A stretch of 45,807 nt of DNA from Henriciella sp. (GCA_029238175.1 JAQWGO010000001.1:1-45807), one strand, 5' to 3'; positions 33,315-41,934 are shown, counted from the stretch's first letter. Made by a program: numbers and translations. Notes: a model not told the origin generated them from the sequence alone.

Positions 33315-33991
33315 TGAACGGTCTCCCTACGGTCTTCGATATTCAGTTCAGGTCGGCGTGATTTTAGCATATTCTTCAGTGTCGAGGCGCGCTCACGTGC
33401 GTCGCTGCGATGCTCTAGGCGCTGATCATCATAACGTCCAACGACGGCGTCTCGTCGACGAGGGTCGAAGTGCGCCTGAAGTTCAGAGACAAGCAATCTG
33501 CGGCAATCTTCGATATAATCACCGCTATTATCGGCTGTCGGGCCTGCACTTCGCGTTAGCGCCTCAATCTCATAATAGGCACACATGAGGGCGTCCAGAA
33601 TCGGCGGACGAGAGCCACGATATGCACCCTCTTTTTCCGCGCCTTTTCCGCCCGGCTCAATATTTGGAAAGAATAGACGACCGCGCTCGACGAGTGATGA
33701 CAGAGCGAGCATCATATTCACCCGTTGTTGCAAGAACGCTGCGTCATTGGGTTGATGCTGACGCGTACGCGCAAACATCGCCGCACGGTTTAACGTATCA
33801 ATACAAATATTGCCCCAACCAAGGCTTTGCGCATCAATCCCTTGGCGTAGGTTCTCTAGCTGCAAAGCACGCTGTTTACGCGTTTCATTCCGGCTAATTA
33901 GGGCGCCGAAGATTGCAACAACCGCGGATAGAACAGCTATCAACACTTCAAGATTGTCTCTCAACCACCCGAAAATCACATCAACACTCAT
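33311..33991 (-). CDS. membrane-anchored hypothetical protein inside the ilv operon
   Basis: I place the start at ATG 33991, preceded by AGGGGA; an upstream ATG at 34060 overlaps the ilvB stop (TAATG) and is possible, adding 23 residues that look unstructured. The 226-residue product has one transmembrane helix at about 13-33 (NLEVLIAVLSAVVAIFGALIS), then a short charged helix and a cytoplasmic helical domain (LGWGNICIDTLNRAAMFART, VNMMLALSSLVERGRLFFPN, ALMCAYYEIEALTRS). I recognise no catalytic motif. It separates ilvB from ilvN, which are normally adjacent, and overlaps ilvN by ATGA. Function unknown; its place suggests co-expression, not necessarily a shared role. Confidence 0.78.
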   Translation of the reverse strand: MSVDVIFGWLRDNLEVLIAVLSAVVAIFGALISRNETRKQRALQLENLRQGIDAQSLGWGNICIDTLNRAAMFARTRQHQPNDAAFLQQRVNMMLALSSLVERGRLFFPNIEPGGKGAEKEGAYRGSRPPILDALMCAYYEIEALTRSAGPTADNSGDYIEDCRRLLVSELQAHFDPRRRDAVVGRYDDQRLEHRSDARERASTLKNMLKSRRPELNIEDRRETVQ

Positions 33992-34059
33992 CACGGTCCC
34001 CTGTCTGTGAAACGTGCTTGTGCCAGAGGCTTGATGGTGGGGAAAGAGACCGACCTGCA

Positions 34060-35832
34060 TTAGACAAGCTTTCGGCCCGCTTCATCAATTTCGTCGCCAG
34101 TGATTTCAGACAAGATCATCTCATTATGCGCTGCGCCTGACGGGATCATCGGCAAACAGTTTTCAGCCTTGGTGACGCGGCAATCAAAGACCACCGGACC
34201 ATCATAAGCGATCATCTCCAGAATTTTCGCGTCCAGCTCTTTGGGATCATCACAATAGATGCCCATGCCGCCATAAGCTTCGGCCAGTTTCACAAAGTCC
34301 GGCAAGCTTTCAGAGTAAGAGTGCGAGTATCGCTCACCGTGCAGCAATTCCTGCCACTGGCGCACCATGCCCATCCATTCATTATTCAGAATGAAGATCT
34401 TGATGGGTAATCTGTGCTGAACCGCCGTTGAGAGCTCCTGCATAACCATCTGTACCGAGGCTTCACCAGCTATATCAATGACGAGCGCGTTCGGGTGCGC
34501 TGCTTGAATACCAACCGCAGCTGGCAAGCCGTATCCCATCGTTCCAAGACCGCCGCTGGTCATCCAGCGATTAGGTTCCTCAAAATGATAGTGCTGGGCT
34601 GCCCACATTTGGTGCTGCCCAACCTCGGTTGAGATGTAAGTGTCCCGATCTTTGGTCAGCTCATACAAGCGCTCAACCGCGTATTGCGGTTTAATTTCAG
34701 TGTCGCTTTTCGCATAGTCAAAACACTTGCGCGCTTTCCAGCCTTCAATCTGCGTCTTCCAGTCTGAGAGGTCCGGGGCAGCGGTCGTGCCCCACTCGTC
34801 CAACATCGCGTTCAGCGTATTTGCGCAATCGGCGATAATCGGCAGGTCAACCCGAACGACCTTATTGATAGAGCTTGGGTCAATATCGACATGGATTTTC
34901 TTTGATCCCGGCGAGAATGCATCCAAGCGCCCCGTCACCCGGTCATCAAACCGTGCCCCAATACAGATCAACAGATCGCAATCGTGCATTGTGTTATTAG
35001 CTTCGTAAGACCCGTGCATCCCAAGCATGCCCAGCCAATCTGGGTGGCTTGCTGGAAACGCGCCCAGCCCCATCAAAGTTGAGGTTACCGGAAAGCCGGT
35101 TGCCGCTTGCAGCTTGCGCAATGCTGTGCTGGCTTCGGGGCCAGAGTTGATGACGCCGCCTCCCGTATAGAATACAGGCCGCCGCGCCTTTTTCATCAAA
35201 GCAACGGCTTCGCGAATCGCTTTTGGTTGAGGCTGAGTCACCGGTTTGTAAGTGCGCTTATGCACGCCTTCTTTACCGATATATCGACCTGTCGCGAACT
35301 GAACGTCCTTTGGAATATCGATAACAACTGGCCCCGGACGCCCGGTTGTGGCGATTAGAAAGGCCTCATGCACCGTGCGGGCAAGATCGTTCACATCCAT
35401 GACGAGATAATTGTGTTTGGCGCAGCAGCGCGTAATCCCGACTGTATCGCATTCTTGGAAGGCATCTGTACCGATAAGGTGTGACGGAACTTGCCCCGTG
35501 AAAACAACCATCGGGATGGAATCCATCATCGCGTCCGCAATCGGTGTCACCATGTTCGTCGCGCCCGGGCCTGATGTCACAAGTGCCACGCCAGCTTTGC
35601 CCGTAGACCGCGCATAGCCCTCTGCAGCATGGCCTGCGCCTTGTTCATGGCGAACAAGAACGTGCTTGATCGAGGGTTCACCAAACAAGGCGTCATAGAT
35701 TGGCAAAACAGCGCCGCCTGGATAGCCGAACATCACATCCACGCCCTGTTCCTTTAGCGCGGTAATCACGATTTCCGCGCCAGTCATCGTGCGGGTTTCG
35801 GTGTCGGCCTCAGGCTGTGTCTGCGTATCCAT
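34060..35832 (-). CDS. ilvB: acetolactate synthase large (catalytic) subunit
   Basis: ThDP enzyme joining pyruvate units (or pyruvate and 2-ketobutyrate), first step of valine, leucine and isoleucine synthesis. The protein has 590 residues, normal. Seen: FGYPGGAVLPIYDALF, the catalytic Glu in VRHEQGAGHAAEGYAR, FAD-binding central-domain segments (GRPGPVVIDIPKDVQ, MLGMHGSYEAN, GARFDDRVTGR), and the ThDP/Mg motif near 455-485 that ends with ILNNEWMGMVRQWQ. The first Mg-ligand position, usually Asp in GDx, reads GEAS with Glu457. It is the first structural gene after the attenuator; AAGGA precedes the ATG. Could be named ilvI. Confidence 0.96.
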   Translation of the reverse strand: MDTQTQPEADTETRTMTGAEIVITALKEQGVDVMFGYPGGAVLPIYDALFGEPSIKHVLVRHEQGAGHAAEGYARSTGKAGVALVTSGPGATNMVTPIADAMMDSIPMVVFTGQVPSHLIGTDAFQECDTVGITRCCAKHNYLVMDVNDLARTVHEAFLIATTGRPGPVVIDIPKDVQFATGRYIGKEGVHKRTYKPVTQPQPKAIREAVALMKKARRPVFYTGGGVINSGPEASTALRKLQAATGFPVTSTLMGLGAFPASHPDWLGMLGMHGSYEANNTMHDCDLLICIGARFDDRVTGRLDAFSPGSKKIHVDIDPSSINKVVRVDLPIIADCANTLNAMLDEWGTTAAPDLSDWKTQIEGWKARKCFDYAKSDTEIKPQYAVERLYELTKDRDTYISTEVGQHQMWAAQHYHFEEPNRWMTSGGLGTMGYGLPAAVGIQAAHPNALVIDIAGEASVQMVMQELSTAVQHRLPIKIFILNNEWMGMVRQWQELLHGERYSHSYSESLPDFVKLAEAYGGMGIYCDDPKELDAKILEMIAYDGPVVFDCRVTKAENCLPMIPSGAAHNEMILSEITGDEIDEAGRKLV

Positions 35833-35894
35833 GTCTTGGTCCTTGGTGAGTAAGCAGGGGTTGAATTGGTTCGGGTTAAGGTCTGGTTTTTGGT

Positions 35895-35927
35895 AAGAAA
35901 AAAAGGGCCCCCGAATGAGAGACCCTT
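35895..35927 (-). terminator. attenuator terminator before ilvB
   Basis: On the minus strand AAGGGTC / GGCCCTT (one G-U pair) with an 11-base loop, directly followed by a T-run (TTTTTC), 60-70 bases before the ilvB ATG. Premature termination here would set ilv expression according to Val/Leu/Ile-tRNA charging. Confidence 0.82.
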
Positions 35928-35934
35928 GTTACAA

Positions 35935-35973
35935 GCACCTGCGACCGACGTTTGGGAACGTCAGCGCAGGTGC
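35935..35973 (-). promoter_or_regulatory. attenuator hairpin 1 (overlaps leader peptide end)
   Basis: Outer stem GCACCTGCG / CGCAGGTGC (35965-35973 with 35935-35943) and inner stem GACGTT / AACGTC (35957-35962 with 35947-35952) around a 4-base loop. The 5' arm contains the last leader codons and the stop, so a translating ribosome would prevent it from forming. An antiterminator conformation was not resolved by eye; CTTG-TAA-CAAG at 35925-35935 is a weak candidate. Confidence 0.75.
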
Positions 35974-36002
35974 CTAATAACGAGTACGACTGTTGGACGC
36001 AT
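35961..36002 (-). CDS. ilv leader peptide (attenuation)
   Basis: A 13-codon reading frame, MRPTVVLVIRHLR then TGA, 128 bases upstream of ilvB. It has its own GGGAGGA ribosome binding site at 36011-36017, 8 bases before the ATG. Five of 13 codons are Val, Val, Leu, Val, Ile, the three end products of the operon. The stop lies at the base of the hairpin at 35935-35973, so ribosome position would decide whether that hairpin forms. This is the layout of the known ivbL/ilvL leaders of enterobacteria, and the peptide is unlikely by chance. The peptide itself probably has no function. Confidence 0.85.
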   Translation of the reverse strand: MRPTVVLVIRHLR

Positions 36003-36030
36003 GAAGCGTTTCCTCCCAAAATCTAAAAAG

Positions 36031-36059
36031 GGCATAACTTACCCCTTAGCCCCCGTCAA
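36031..36059 (-). promoter_or_regulatory. candidate ilv promoter
   Basis: Minus-strand -35 TTGACG (36059-36054) and -10 TATGCC (36036-36031) with an exact 17-base spacer. Transcription would start near 36024, just before the leader ribosome binding site. The -35 lies inside the last codons of miaA. The -10 is only a 3/6 match, so confidence is moderate. Confidence 0.5.
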
Positions 36060-36978
36060 CCTCCCTATAGAGGGCAAGAATCACCCTCATTCGGTCATCC
36101 AGAGACATGCTTGGGATACGCGGCCAGAAAGGGAATTGTCGTCCTATCCATGTGAATTGCCGCTTGGCATAACGCCTTGTGTCACGCTTTGCATTTTCAG
36201 CAGCGGCTTGCGCGCTTATTTCTTCACGCAGATATTCCAGCAGCCATGGAATACCATGCGCCTTCATAGCAGGAAGCTCAGGCGGCAAATCTTGAGCAAG
36301 CAAGCCTCTTGCCTCCTCCATCGCGCCTTCCATCAACATGCCCTCAAAGCGCTTGTCGATGCGCGAATACAATTTGGCCCGAACCGGCGTCAGCGCAATA
36401 CCAAGCCATTCGTTTGGCCCAAGCACGGGCCGTGTCTTTTGACCTTGAAAGCTTGCAATAGAGCTGCCTGTTGCAAACCAAACCTCAAGTGCCCGCGCCA
36501 ATCGCTGGCGATCGCCTTTACCAAACCGCGCTGCCGTTTCGGGGTCAACTTCTTCCAGCTTTGAGCGCAGGGCTTCAACGCCGCCTGATCTTGTAATGGC
36601 TGAGACATCAGCGCGAATTTCGTCAGGTACCGGAGGAATTTGGGACAGGCCCTCAACCAAACAGAGATGGTAGAGGCCCGTGCCCCCAATAATGATCGGG
36701 ACTTTCCCGCGTCGTTGCACATCAGAGATGACCGGCGTCGCCGCTTCAAGCCACTTTCCGGTTGAGTAGCGCATTGCGGCTGGCACATGCCCAAACAAGT
36801 GATGAGGCACGCCATCCATCTCAGATTCGGTTGGCCGCGCCGAAATTACCCTAAGGTCCCCATAGACTTGCATGGAATCGGCGTTAATCACCTCGCCATC
36901 AAGTCTTTTGGCCAATGCCACAGACAAGGCAGTCTTGCCACTTGCGGTTGGACCATGAATGAGGATTGCTGGCTTCAT
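36046..36978 (-). CDS. miaA: tRNA dimethylallyltransferase
   Basis: Adds the isopentenyl group to A37 of tRNAs reading UNN codons. The protein has 310 residues, normal. Seen: P-loop HGPTASGKTALS (GPTASGKT at 9-16), the catalytic Asp region VINADSMQVYGDLRVISARPT, PHHLFGHVP, IIIGGTGLYHLCLVEGLS, GDRQRLARALEV, and the RYAKRQFTWIGRQ tRNA-binding motif. It lies upstream of the ilv leader on the same strand, and its 3' end carries the candidate ilv promoter. It is divergent from serB (51 bases between starts). MiaA is known to affect attenuation in enterobacteria through leader-codon decoding; here the leader codons are not UNN, so a direct link is not implied. Confidence 0.97.
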   Translation of the reverse strand: MKPAILIHGPTASGKTALSVALAKRLDGEVINADSMQVYGDLRVISARPTESEMDGVPHHLFGHVPAAMRYSTGKWLEAATPVISDVQRRGKVPIIIGGTGLYHLCLVEGLSQIPPVPDEIRADVSAITRSGGVEALRSKLEEVDPETAARFGKGDRQRLARALEVWFATGSSIASFQGQKTRPVLGPNEWLGIALTPVRAKLYSRIDKRFEGMLMEGAMEEARGLLAQDLPPELPAMKAHGIPWLLEYLREEISAQAAAENAKRDTRRYAKRQFTWIGRQFPFWPRIPSMSLDDRMRVILALYREVDGG

Positions 36979-37029
36979 GCTTCAAGTCGTAGGAAGGTCA
37001 CCGCGCGCCGTAAAGATAGGAATGTACAG

Positions 37030-37965
37030 ATGACAGTGAAAACCGCACGATCATCACATGTTGCAATCGCCGTTGCGCCCGTAAACCTTGGCTTCATGAA
37101 ACTTGGCGCAGCATTAGAAACAGCATGCGCAGACGCAGGTTTGACCCAAACCGCACATGTCCGGCTGCTTGGAACAGAAGCACGCTGGGCCGCCGTTGAG
37201 ATCGCAGTTGCAATCGGAGAGCAAAACGTATCCGCGGCGCGGCAGATAATAAGTGAGGTCATGGACCCCGCTTGTGATATCGCGCTGATCCCAGCACGGA
37301 ACCGCCGGAAAAAGCTCCTCGTATCGGACATGGACTCGACGATTATTGAGCAAGAATGTCTGGATGAGCTGGCAGCTTATGCAGGACTGAAGGACGAAAT
37401 CGCCGCAATCACGGCGCGAGCGATGGCCGGAGAGTTAGATTTTGAAGGCGCGCTGACTGAGCGTGTCGGCAAGCTAAAAGGCCTGCCGCTCAATGCTTTA
37501 GAGCAATGCTATGCTGAGCGAATATCTCTAATGCCGGGCGCCAAGACACTCACCGCGACGATGGCGGCCCATCGCGCACACTGTTTGCTTGTCTCAGGCG
37601 GCTTTACATACTTCACCGCCAGAGTCGCACAAGCTGCGGGCTTCCACGCTCATCAGGGTAATACATTGATCGACGATGGGAGCGCTTTAACCGGCGACGT
37701 TGGACGACCCATCTTAGGCCGAGAGGCTAAGCTAGACTTCCTCGATGATGCCGCTTTTGCGAACGGGCTTAATCGGCATGACGCGCTGGCCATGGGCGAT
37801 GGAGCGAACGATTTGGCGATGATTGAGGCCGCAGGTCTTGGCCTTGCGGTCCATGCGAAACCGGTTGTGGCCGCAGCGGCCGATGCTGCAATAAATCACA
37901 CAGATCTAACGGCAGCGCTTTACTTCCAAGGTTACACGGACAGCGAAATCGTTTGGAAAGACTAA
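37030..37965 (+). CDS. serB: phosphoserine phosphatase
   Basis: Last step of serine synthesis: hydrolysis of phosphoserine; HAD superfamily, cytoplasmic. The frame is open far upstream through miaA antisense, but the natural start is ATG 37030 (AGGA about 9 bases before). The protein has 311 residues: an N-terminal degenerate ACT-like region (about 10-80), then the HAD core with the nucleophile motif SDMDSTIIEQE (Asp100, Asp102), motif II LLVSGGFTYFT, motif III Lys in REAKLDF, and GDGANDLAMI with the acidic pair. Its stop overlaps the degP stop on the other strand by 4 bases. Confidence 0.96.
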   Translation: MTVKTARSSHVAIAVAPVNLGFMKLGAALETACADAGLTQTAHVRLLGTEARWAAVEIAVAIGEQNVSAARQIISEVMDPACDIALIPARNRRKKLLVSDMDSTIIEQECLDELAAYAGLKDEIAAITARAMAGELDFEGALTERVGKLKGLPLNALEQCYAERISLMPGAKTLTATMAAHRAHCLLVSGGFTYFTARVAQAAGFHAHQGNTLIDDGSALTGDVGRPILGREAKLDFLDDAAFANGLNRHDALAMGDGANDLAMIEAAGLGLAVHAKPVVAAAADAAINHTDLTAALYFQGYTDSEIVWKD

Positions 37966-39404
37966 GTCTTCGGCTCTAGATCAATTGCCTCAAAGCTAGT
38001 TTGGCGTCCGCGATAAACACGGATCAAAAGCGGCTGGCCTTCACGTGCCATGGCCTCATCCATTGCGACCAGCGCATCCTCGGCTGTCTCAACCGACTTA
38101 AACGCCATTTCCATTACAACATCCCCTTTACGCAACTTGCCGAAGCTAGGCCCGCGCGGTGAGACAGAGCGAACGACGACGCCTGTAATATCGCTTGGAA
38201 CGCTGTAGCGACGGCGTTGGTCTTCGTCCAACTCAACGAAGTCTACGCCCATAGGGTTATCCGTCAGGGTGCTGTCGGTTTCTGGGATGTCTGTTTTATC
38301 TTCGTCATCGTCAGTTTTAAGTTCGCCAAGCTCAAGCTCGACAACTCTTTCACGGCCATCACGGACGAGATCGACTTTAACCGTCTTACCAATCTCAGTG
38401 TCAGCGACGATCCGGCTGAGCGCGCGCTCATCTCTCACATCCCGGCCATCAAATTTGAGAATGAGGTCGCCAATTTCAAAGTCGGCCTCTGAGGCTGGAC
38501 CATCATCGGCAATGCGTGTGATGATAACACCGCCGCCATTCTCCATGCCGTAAGCTTGGGCCAATGCACGGTCAGCATTTTGGATATTTACACCGAACCA
38601 ACCCCGGCGCGCTTTACCGAACTCAATCAACTGTCCTGAAATCTGTTTCACAAGATTGGACGGGATCGAGAAGCCCAAACCAACCGAACCACCTGTTGGG
38701 GTTATAATCGCTGTGTTCACACCCAGAACTTCACCGTTCAGATTAAACAGCGGACCGCCAGAATTGCCTGAATTAATCGCGGCGTCTGTCTGAATATAAT
38801 TGTCGTAGTTTCCAGAATTGATGTCGCGGTTTCGGGCCGAGACAATGCCAACCGAAACTGAACCACCAAAGCCAAACGGGTTACCAATTGCCATGACCCA
38901 GTCGCCAACTTGGGCCTGTTCGCTATCGGCAAATTCTACATATGGCAGCGGATCAGGTTCTTCGATTTTAAGAACAGCGACATCGGTCGCTGCGTCGGTT
39001 CCAACAAGCTCTGCGCGCACAACACGGGCATCAGCGAAAACGACGTTGATCTCATCAGCGCCTTCAATCACGTGATTGTTCGTCACGATCAAGCCATCTG
39101 GCGAGATTACAAACCCTGAACCTAGCGCGCCTTCACGGCTAAATCCTTCCGGGTCACGACCGAAAAACTCGTTATAATCGTTTAGCGGTTGGCCTTCATC
39201 GAACTGCGGCAGATTACTCGCAACGACTTTCGACGTGGTGATGTTGACCACCGCGGGCATGAGCCGCTTCGATAGTACGGTGAAATTATCAGGGCGGGTT
39301 TGTTGGTCGACCCTGTCACCAGTATTTGAGAGCGAGTCTTGAGCCGCAACAGGTAAAACAGCCAGCAAAGCTGAACCAGCAATCGCAATCATCAATCGGC
39401 GCAT
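37962..39404 (-). CDS. degP: Do-family periplasmic serine protease/chaperone
   Basis: HtrA/Deg protease for envelope quality control. I start at ATG 39404, preceded by GGAG; an ATG at 39425 would place that site inside the gene. About 480 residues: signal peptide (MRRLMIAIAGSALLAVLPVAAQ), trypsin-like domain with His in VTNNHVIEG, Asp in GTDAATDVAVLKIE and Ser in INSGNSGGPLFN, and two PDZ domains (WFGVNIQNADRALAQAYG; and SVSPRGPSFGKLRKGDVV). An acidic linker (KTDDDEDKTDIPETD) between the PDZ domains is unusual. It is the last gene of hflK-hflC-DUF2065-degP and is convergent with serB. Could be called degQ or mucD. Confidence 0.95.
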   Translation of the reverse strand: MRRLMIAIAGSALLAVLPVAAQDSLSNTGDRVDQQTRPDNFTVLSKRLMPAVVNITTSKVVASNLPQFDEGQPLNDYNEFFGRDPEGFSREGALGSGFVISPDGLIVTNNHVIEGADEINVVFADARVVRAELVGTDAATDVAVLKIEEPDPLPYVEFADSEQAQVGDWVMAIGNPFGFGGSVSVGIVSARNRDINSGNYDNYIQTDAAINSGNSGGPLFNLNGEVLGVNTAIITPTGGSVGLGFSIPSNLVKQISGQLIEFGKARRGWFGVNIQNADRALAQAYGMENGGGVIITRIADDGPASEADFEIGDLILKFDGRDVRDERALSRIVADTEIGKTVKVDLVRDGRERVVELELGELKTDDDEDKTDIPETDSTLTDNPMGVDFVELDEDQRRRYSVPSDITGVVVRSVSPRGPSFGKLRKGDVVMEMAFKSVETAEDALVAMDEAMAREGQPLLIRVYRGRQTSFEAIDLEPKT

Positions 39405-39481
39405 CAATTTCACTCTCCGGCACATGTGTAACGTGTCTAGCCCTTAACTATGGCGTTAACCGGGCAAGACGCAAGGCGTTC

Positions 39482-39679
39482 TCACCCGCCAAACCTAAGC
39501 ATTCCGTAAAGAAGCAGCCCGCCAAATGCCATCGACCACAATCCTGACTGCCGCACTGACGCGTCTGGCATGTTTGACAACCATTCCCCAAATTTCTTCA
39601 TCGCATCGGGCGCAGCGGCGTACATAGCGCCCTCAAGCAGAAACCAAAGCCCCAGTCCGGCAAGGATAATTGTCCACAT
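39482..39679 (-). CDS. small membrane protein, DUF2065 (YjeT) family
   Basis: A 65-residue protein with AGGAG 8 bases before ATG 39679. Two transmembrane helices (about 3-22, IILAGLGLWFLLEGAMYAAA, and 44-62, GLWSMAFGGLLLYGMLRF) flank a short basic loop (KKFGEWLSNMPDASVRQSG). The GLWxMAxGGLLLxYxxR pattern and the position directly after hflC match the YjeT/DUF2065 family, which is linked to hflKC in many proteobacteria. Role unknown, presumed linked to membrane proteostasis with HflKC. Confidence 0.82.
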   Translation of the reverse strand: MWTIILAGLGLWFLLEGAMYAAAPDAMKKFGEWLSNMPDASVRQSGLWSMAFGGLLLYGMLRFGG

Positions 39680-39702
39680 TTTTTATGCTCCTGATAAGCA
39701 AA

Positions 39703-39731
39703 CCCCGCCCACGGCGTAAACCGGGGCGGGG
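39703..39731 (-). terminator. GC-rich hairpin between hflC and DUF2065 gene
   Basis: CCCCGCCC / GGGCGGGG, an 8-bp stem with a 13-base loop. It lies in the middle of an operon rather than at its end and lacks a strong T-run. It may weaken downstream expression or protect the hflC mRNA 3' end. Confidence 0.5.
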
Positions 39732-39755
39732 TCAATTACGCGCTAAAATGATAGC

Positions 39756-40694
39756 CTAACGACGAGGCGTACCGTTCCGGCGTGCTTGTTCGATAAACTC
39801 GTCACAAAGACCAAGATTCCCCGGTGCAAGAACAATCCGGGTTGGCTCAGTTCGAGAAGCATCCGTATCTTTATCGCGAGCATCGAACGCGATTTCGCAA
39901 GCTATCAGTGCGCGTTGGAACCGGAAGAATTCAGCATCCTGCTCATATGCAGTTGCATAAATCTCGTTCCGCTTCGCATCGCCTTCACCGCGAATCTGCT
40001 CTGACTCACGCCGGGCTTCAGCCAAAAGAACTGTCCGTTCACGCTCTGCTTCAGCGCGGACGAGCTTAGCCCGCTCTTCACCTTCGGCACGAATTTGTTC
40101 AGCTTCTTGGCTACGCGTCGCTTCCATTCGGTCGAACACACGTTGAGACACGTCTGCAGGCAGATCCACACGCTTGATACGAACATCGATAATATCGATA
40201 CCCCGTCCAGCAATCGACTCGCCCAAGTTCTCACGGATCGTATCCATTAGTTCTGAACGCTGCCCTGAAATGATCTCTTCGGGCAATTGCTGACCCAGGG
40301 CGTTACGAATCGCACTTTCGGTGAAGCGATTAAGCTGACTTTGAGCCTCACGCTGTGTTCCAAGGCGCTGATAGAAAGCAAGTGGATCAGAGATTTGCCA
40401 GCGCACAAACGCATCGACAATCAGCTGTTCTTGGTTCGACGCGAAGATTTCAATTTCATCCACATCAAGACCAAGGTTTCTGCGATCATAAGTAACAACA
40501 GATTGAATGAATGGGATTTTGAATTTCAATCCAGCTTCCGGTTCCGGAGAGCCCGGTTCATTATACGCCTCAACCGCACGACCAACTTGCAGAACAAGCG
40601 ATTGCTGACGTTGATCAACGATGAAGAAGGAATTCAACAAAGCAACAACTGCTGCGACGATGATGACTATGCCAATAATACCAAAGGGTTTCAT
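39756..40694 (-). CDS. hflC: HflC, FtsH-modulating SPFH protein
   Basis: Inner-membrane partner of HflK; the HflKC cage surrounds the FtsH protease and limits access to membrane substrates. The protein has 312 residues: N-terminal transmembrane segment (about 5-27, GIIGIVIIVAAVVALLNSFFIV), SPFH/band-7 domain (VVDQRQQSLVLQVG to IDIIDVRIKRVDLP), and an Ala/Glu/Arg coiled coil (QEAEQIRAEGEERAKLVRAEAERER). The ATG lies 2 bases after the hflK stop. The C-terminal extension (RTEPTRIVLAPGNLGLCDEFIEQARR) is longer than a minimal HflC. Confidence 0.95.
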   Translation of the reverse strand: MKPFGIIGIVIIVAAVVALLNSFFIVDQRQQSLVLQVGRAVEAYNEPGSPEPEAGLKFKIPFIQSVVTYDRRNLGLDVDEIEIFASNQEQLIVDAFVRWQISDPLAFYQRLGTQREAQSQLNRFTESAIRNALGQQLPEEIISGQRSELMDTIRENLGESIAGRGIDIIDVRIKRVDLPADVSQRVFDRMEATRSQEAEQIRAEGEERAKLVRAEAERERTVLLAEARRESEQIRGEGDAKRNEIYATAYEQDAEFFRFQRALIACEIAFDARDKDTDASRTEPTRIVLAPGNLGLCDEFIEQARRNGTPRR

Positions 40695-40696
40695 GG

Positions 40697-41842
40697 TTAG
40701 TTCCCTCCCGATGTTCGGTTAACCCGATCCAGTGGCAGGTAAGGTACCGCGCCAGAATCATTGTCGAGGATCAATTTGTCGGTGCGGCTCAGCACACGTT
40801 CCATTGTCTCAAGATACATACGCTCACGTGTCACCTGAGGAGCTTTGCGATACTCGTTCAAGATCGCCACAAAACGGTCAGCTTGACCGGTTGAGTCGGC
40901 AATAACCTGATCACGGTAAGCTTGCGCATCTTGAAGGATACGTTGAGCTTCACCACGGGCGCGCGGAACAATTTCGTTCTTAAAGCGATTTGCAACCTGA
41001 ACTGTTCGTTCAGCATCCTGGCCCGCATTGATAACGTCAATAAACGCATCACGGACCGGGGCTGGGGCTAGAGCTTCTTGAATTTCAACGTTTTCGATAT
41101 TCACACCAGCGCCATAGTCAGACAAAAGAACCTGCAGCTGTTCTTTGACGTTCGCAGCAATTTCGCCGCGACCTGTCGTTAGAACAGCATCAAGGGTCGA
41201 TTTACCGACAACTTCGCGCATAACGCTTTCGGCGGCTGCTTTCACAAGCGGCGTACCGTTATCTACGTTTAGGATAAAGTTTTCAGGGTTCTTGCCATCA
41301 TAATACCAAAAGACGCGGAATTGAACTTCAACAATGTTCTCATCCCCAGTTAGCATAAGGCTTTCACCGCCATTTATGCCGACCTGCGTTTCTTGTTGAC
41401 GCTCTGAAGGTAGAATTTCATGCGTTTCAATCGGTGCAGGCAAGTGAATGTGGAAACCCGGCGTAAAGTTCTTTTGATACTCACCAAACCGGAAGACCGC
41501 AGCACGCTCGCCTTCGTCAACGACAACAATGCCTGTGGCTAACCAAGCGACCAGACCAACAACACCAAGTGCGATAAAACCACCCGGCCCCATACTTGGG
41601 CCTTTTTTACCGCCACCACCGCCGCCGCCGCGGCGACGTGAACTGAAACGCTCCTGCATTTTGCGCATTTGCTCTTCTAGGTCGGGGCCTTTGCCGCCGC
41701 CTTGATTTCCGCCATTGCCGCCGGGACGGTTCCAAGGAGAGCCGCCGTCACCGCCGCCATTACCATTTCCACCGCCGCCCCATGGGCCGCCATTGGCTTT
41801 GGGTGGCTCTTCGCCATTCCCATTATTGTCGTTCCAGGGCAT
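40697..41842 (-). CDS. hflK: HflK, FtsH-modulating SPFH protein
   Basis: First gene of the hflK-hflC operon. AAGGAGG precedes ATG 41842. The protein has 381 residues: a Gly/Asn/Pro-rich cytoplasmic N-terminus (about 1-80, MPWNDNNGNGEEPPKANGG and a run of Gly), transmembrane helix (about 88-108, GGFIALGVVGLVAWLATGIVVV), SPFH domain (EGERAAVFRFGEYQKNFTPGFH), and a coiled coil (RARGEAQRILQDAQAYRDQ). The Gly-rich head is typical of HflK. The divergent mrp gene starts 92 bases away, so that gap holds both promoters. Confidence 0.96.
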   Translation of the reverse strand: MPWNDNNGNGEEPPKANGGPWGGGGNGNGGGDGGSPWNRPGGNGGNQGGGKGPDLEEQMRKMQERFSSRRRGGGGGGGKKGPSMGPGGFIALGVVGLVAWLATGIVVVDEGERAAVFRFGEYQKNFTPGFHIHLPAPIETHEILPSERQQETQVGINGGESLMLTGDENIVEVQFRVFWYYDGKNPENFILNVDNGTPLVKAAAESVMREVVGKSTLDAVLTTGRGEIAANVKEQLQVLLSDYGAGVNIENVEIQEALAPAPVRDAFIDVINAGQDAERTVQVANRFKNEIVPRARGEAQRILQDAQAYRDQVIADSTGQADRFVAILNEYRKAPQVTRERMYLETMERVLSRTDKLILDNDSGAVPYLPLDRVNRTSGGN

Positions 41843-41934
41843 CGCCCCTCCTTCTGGTCACACCAGTTGTCTAGTTTTTTGTTCGGTTAGTGTCTATTTG
41901 CGGTCGAACAGCCTCTGCATCAAGGACATAGCTC

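Noticed and set aside
36787-37029. N-terminal extension of serB through the miaA antisense strand
   Set aside because: It would overlap miaA almost fully at the 5' end, and the extra residues match no SerB; ATG 37030 gives a normal protein.
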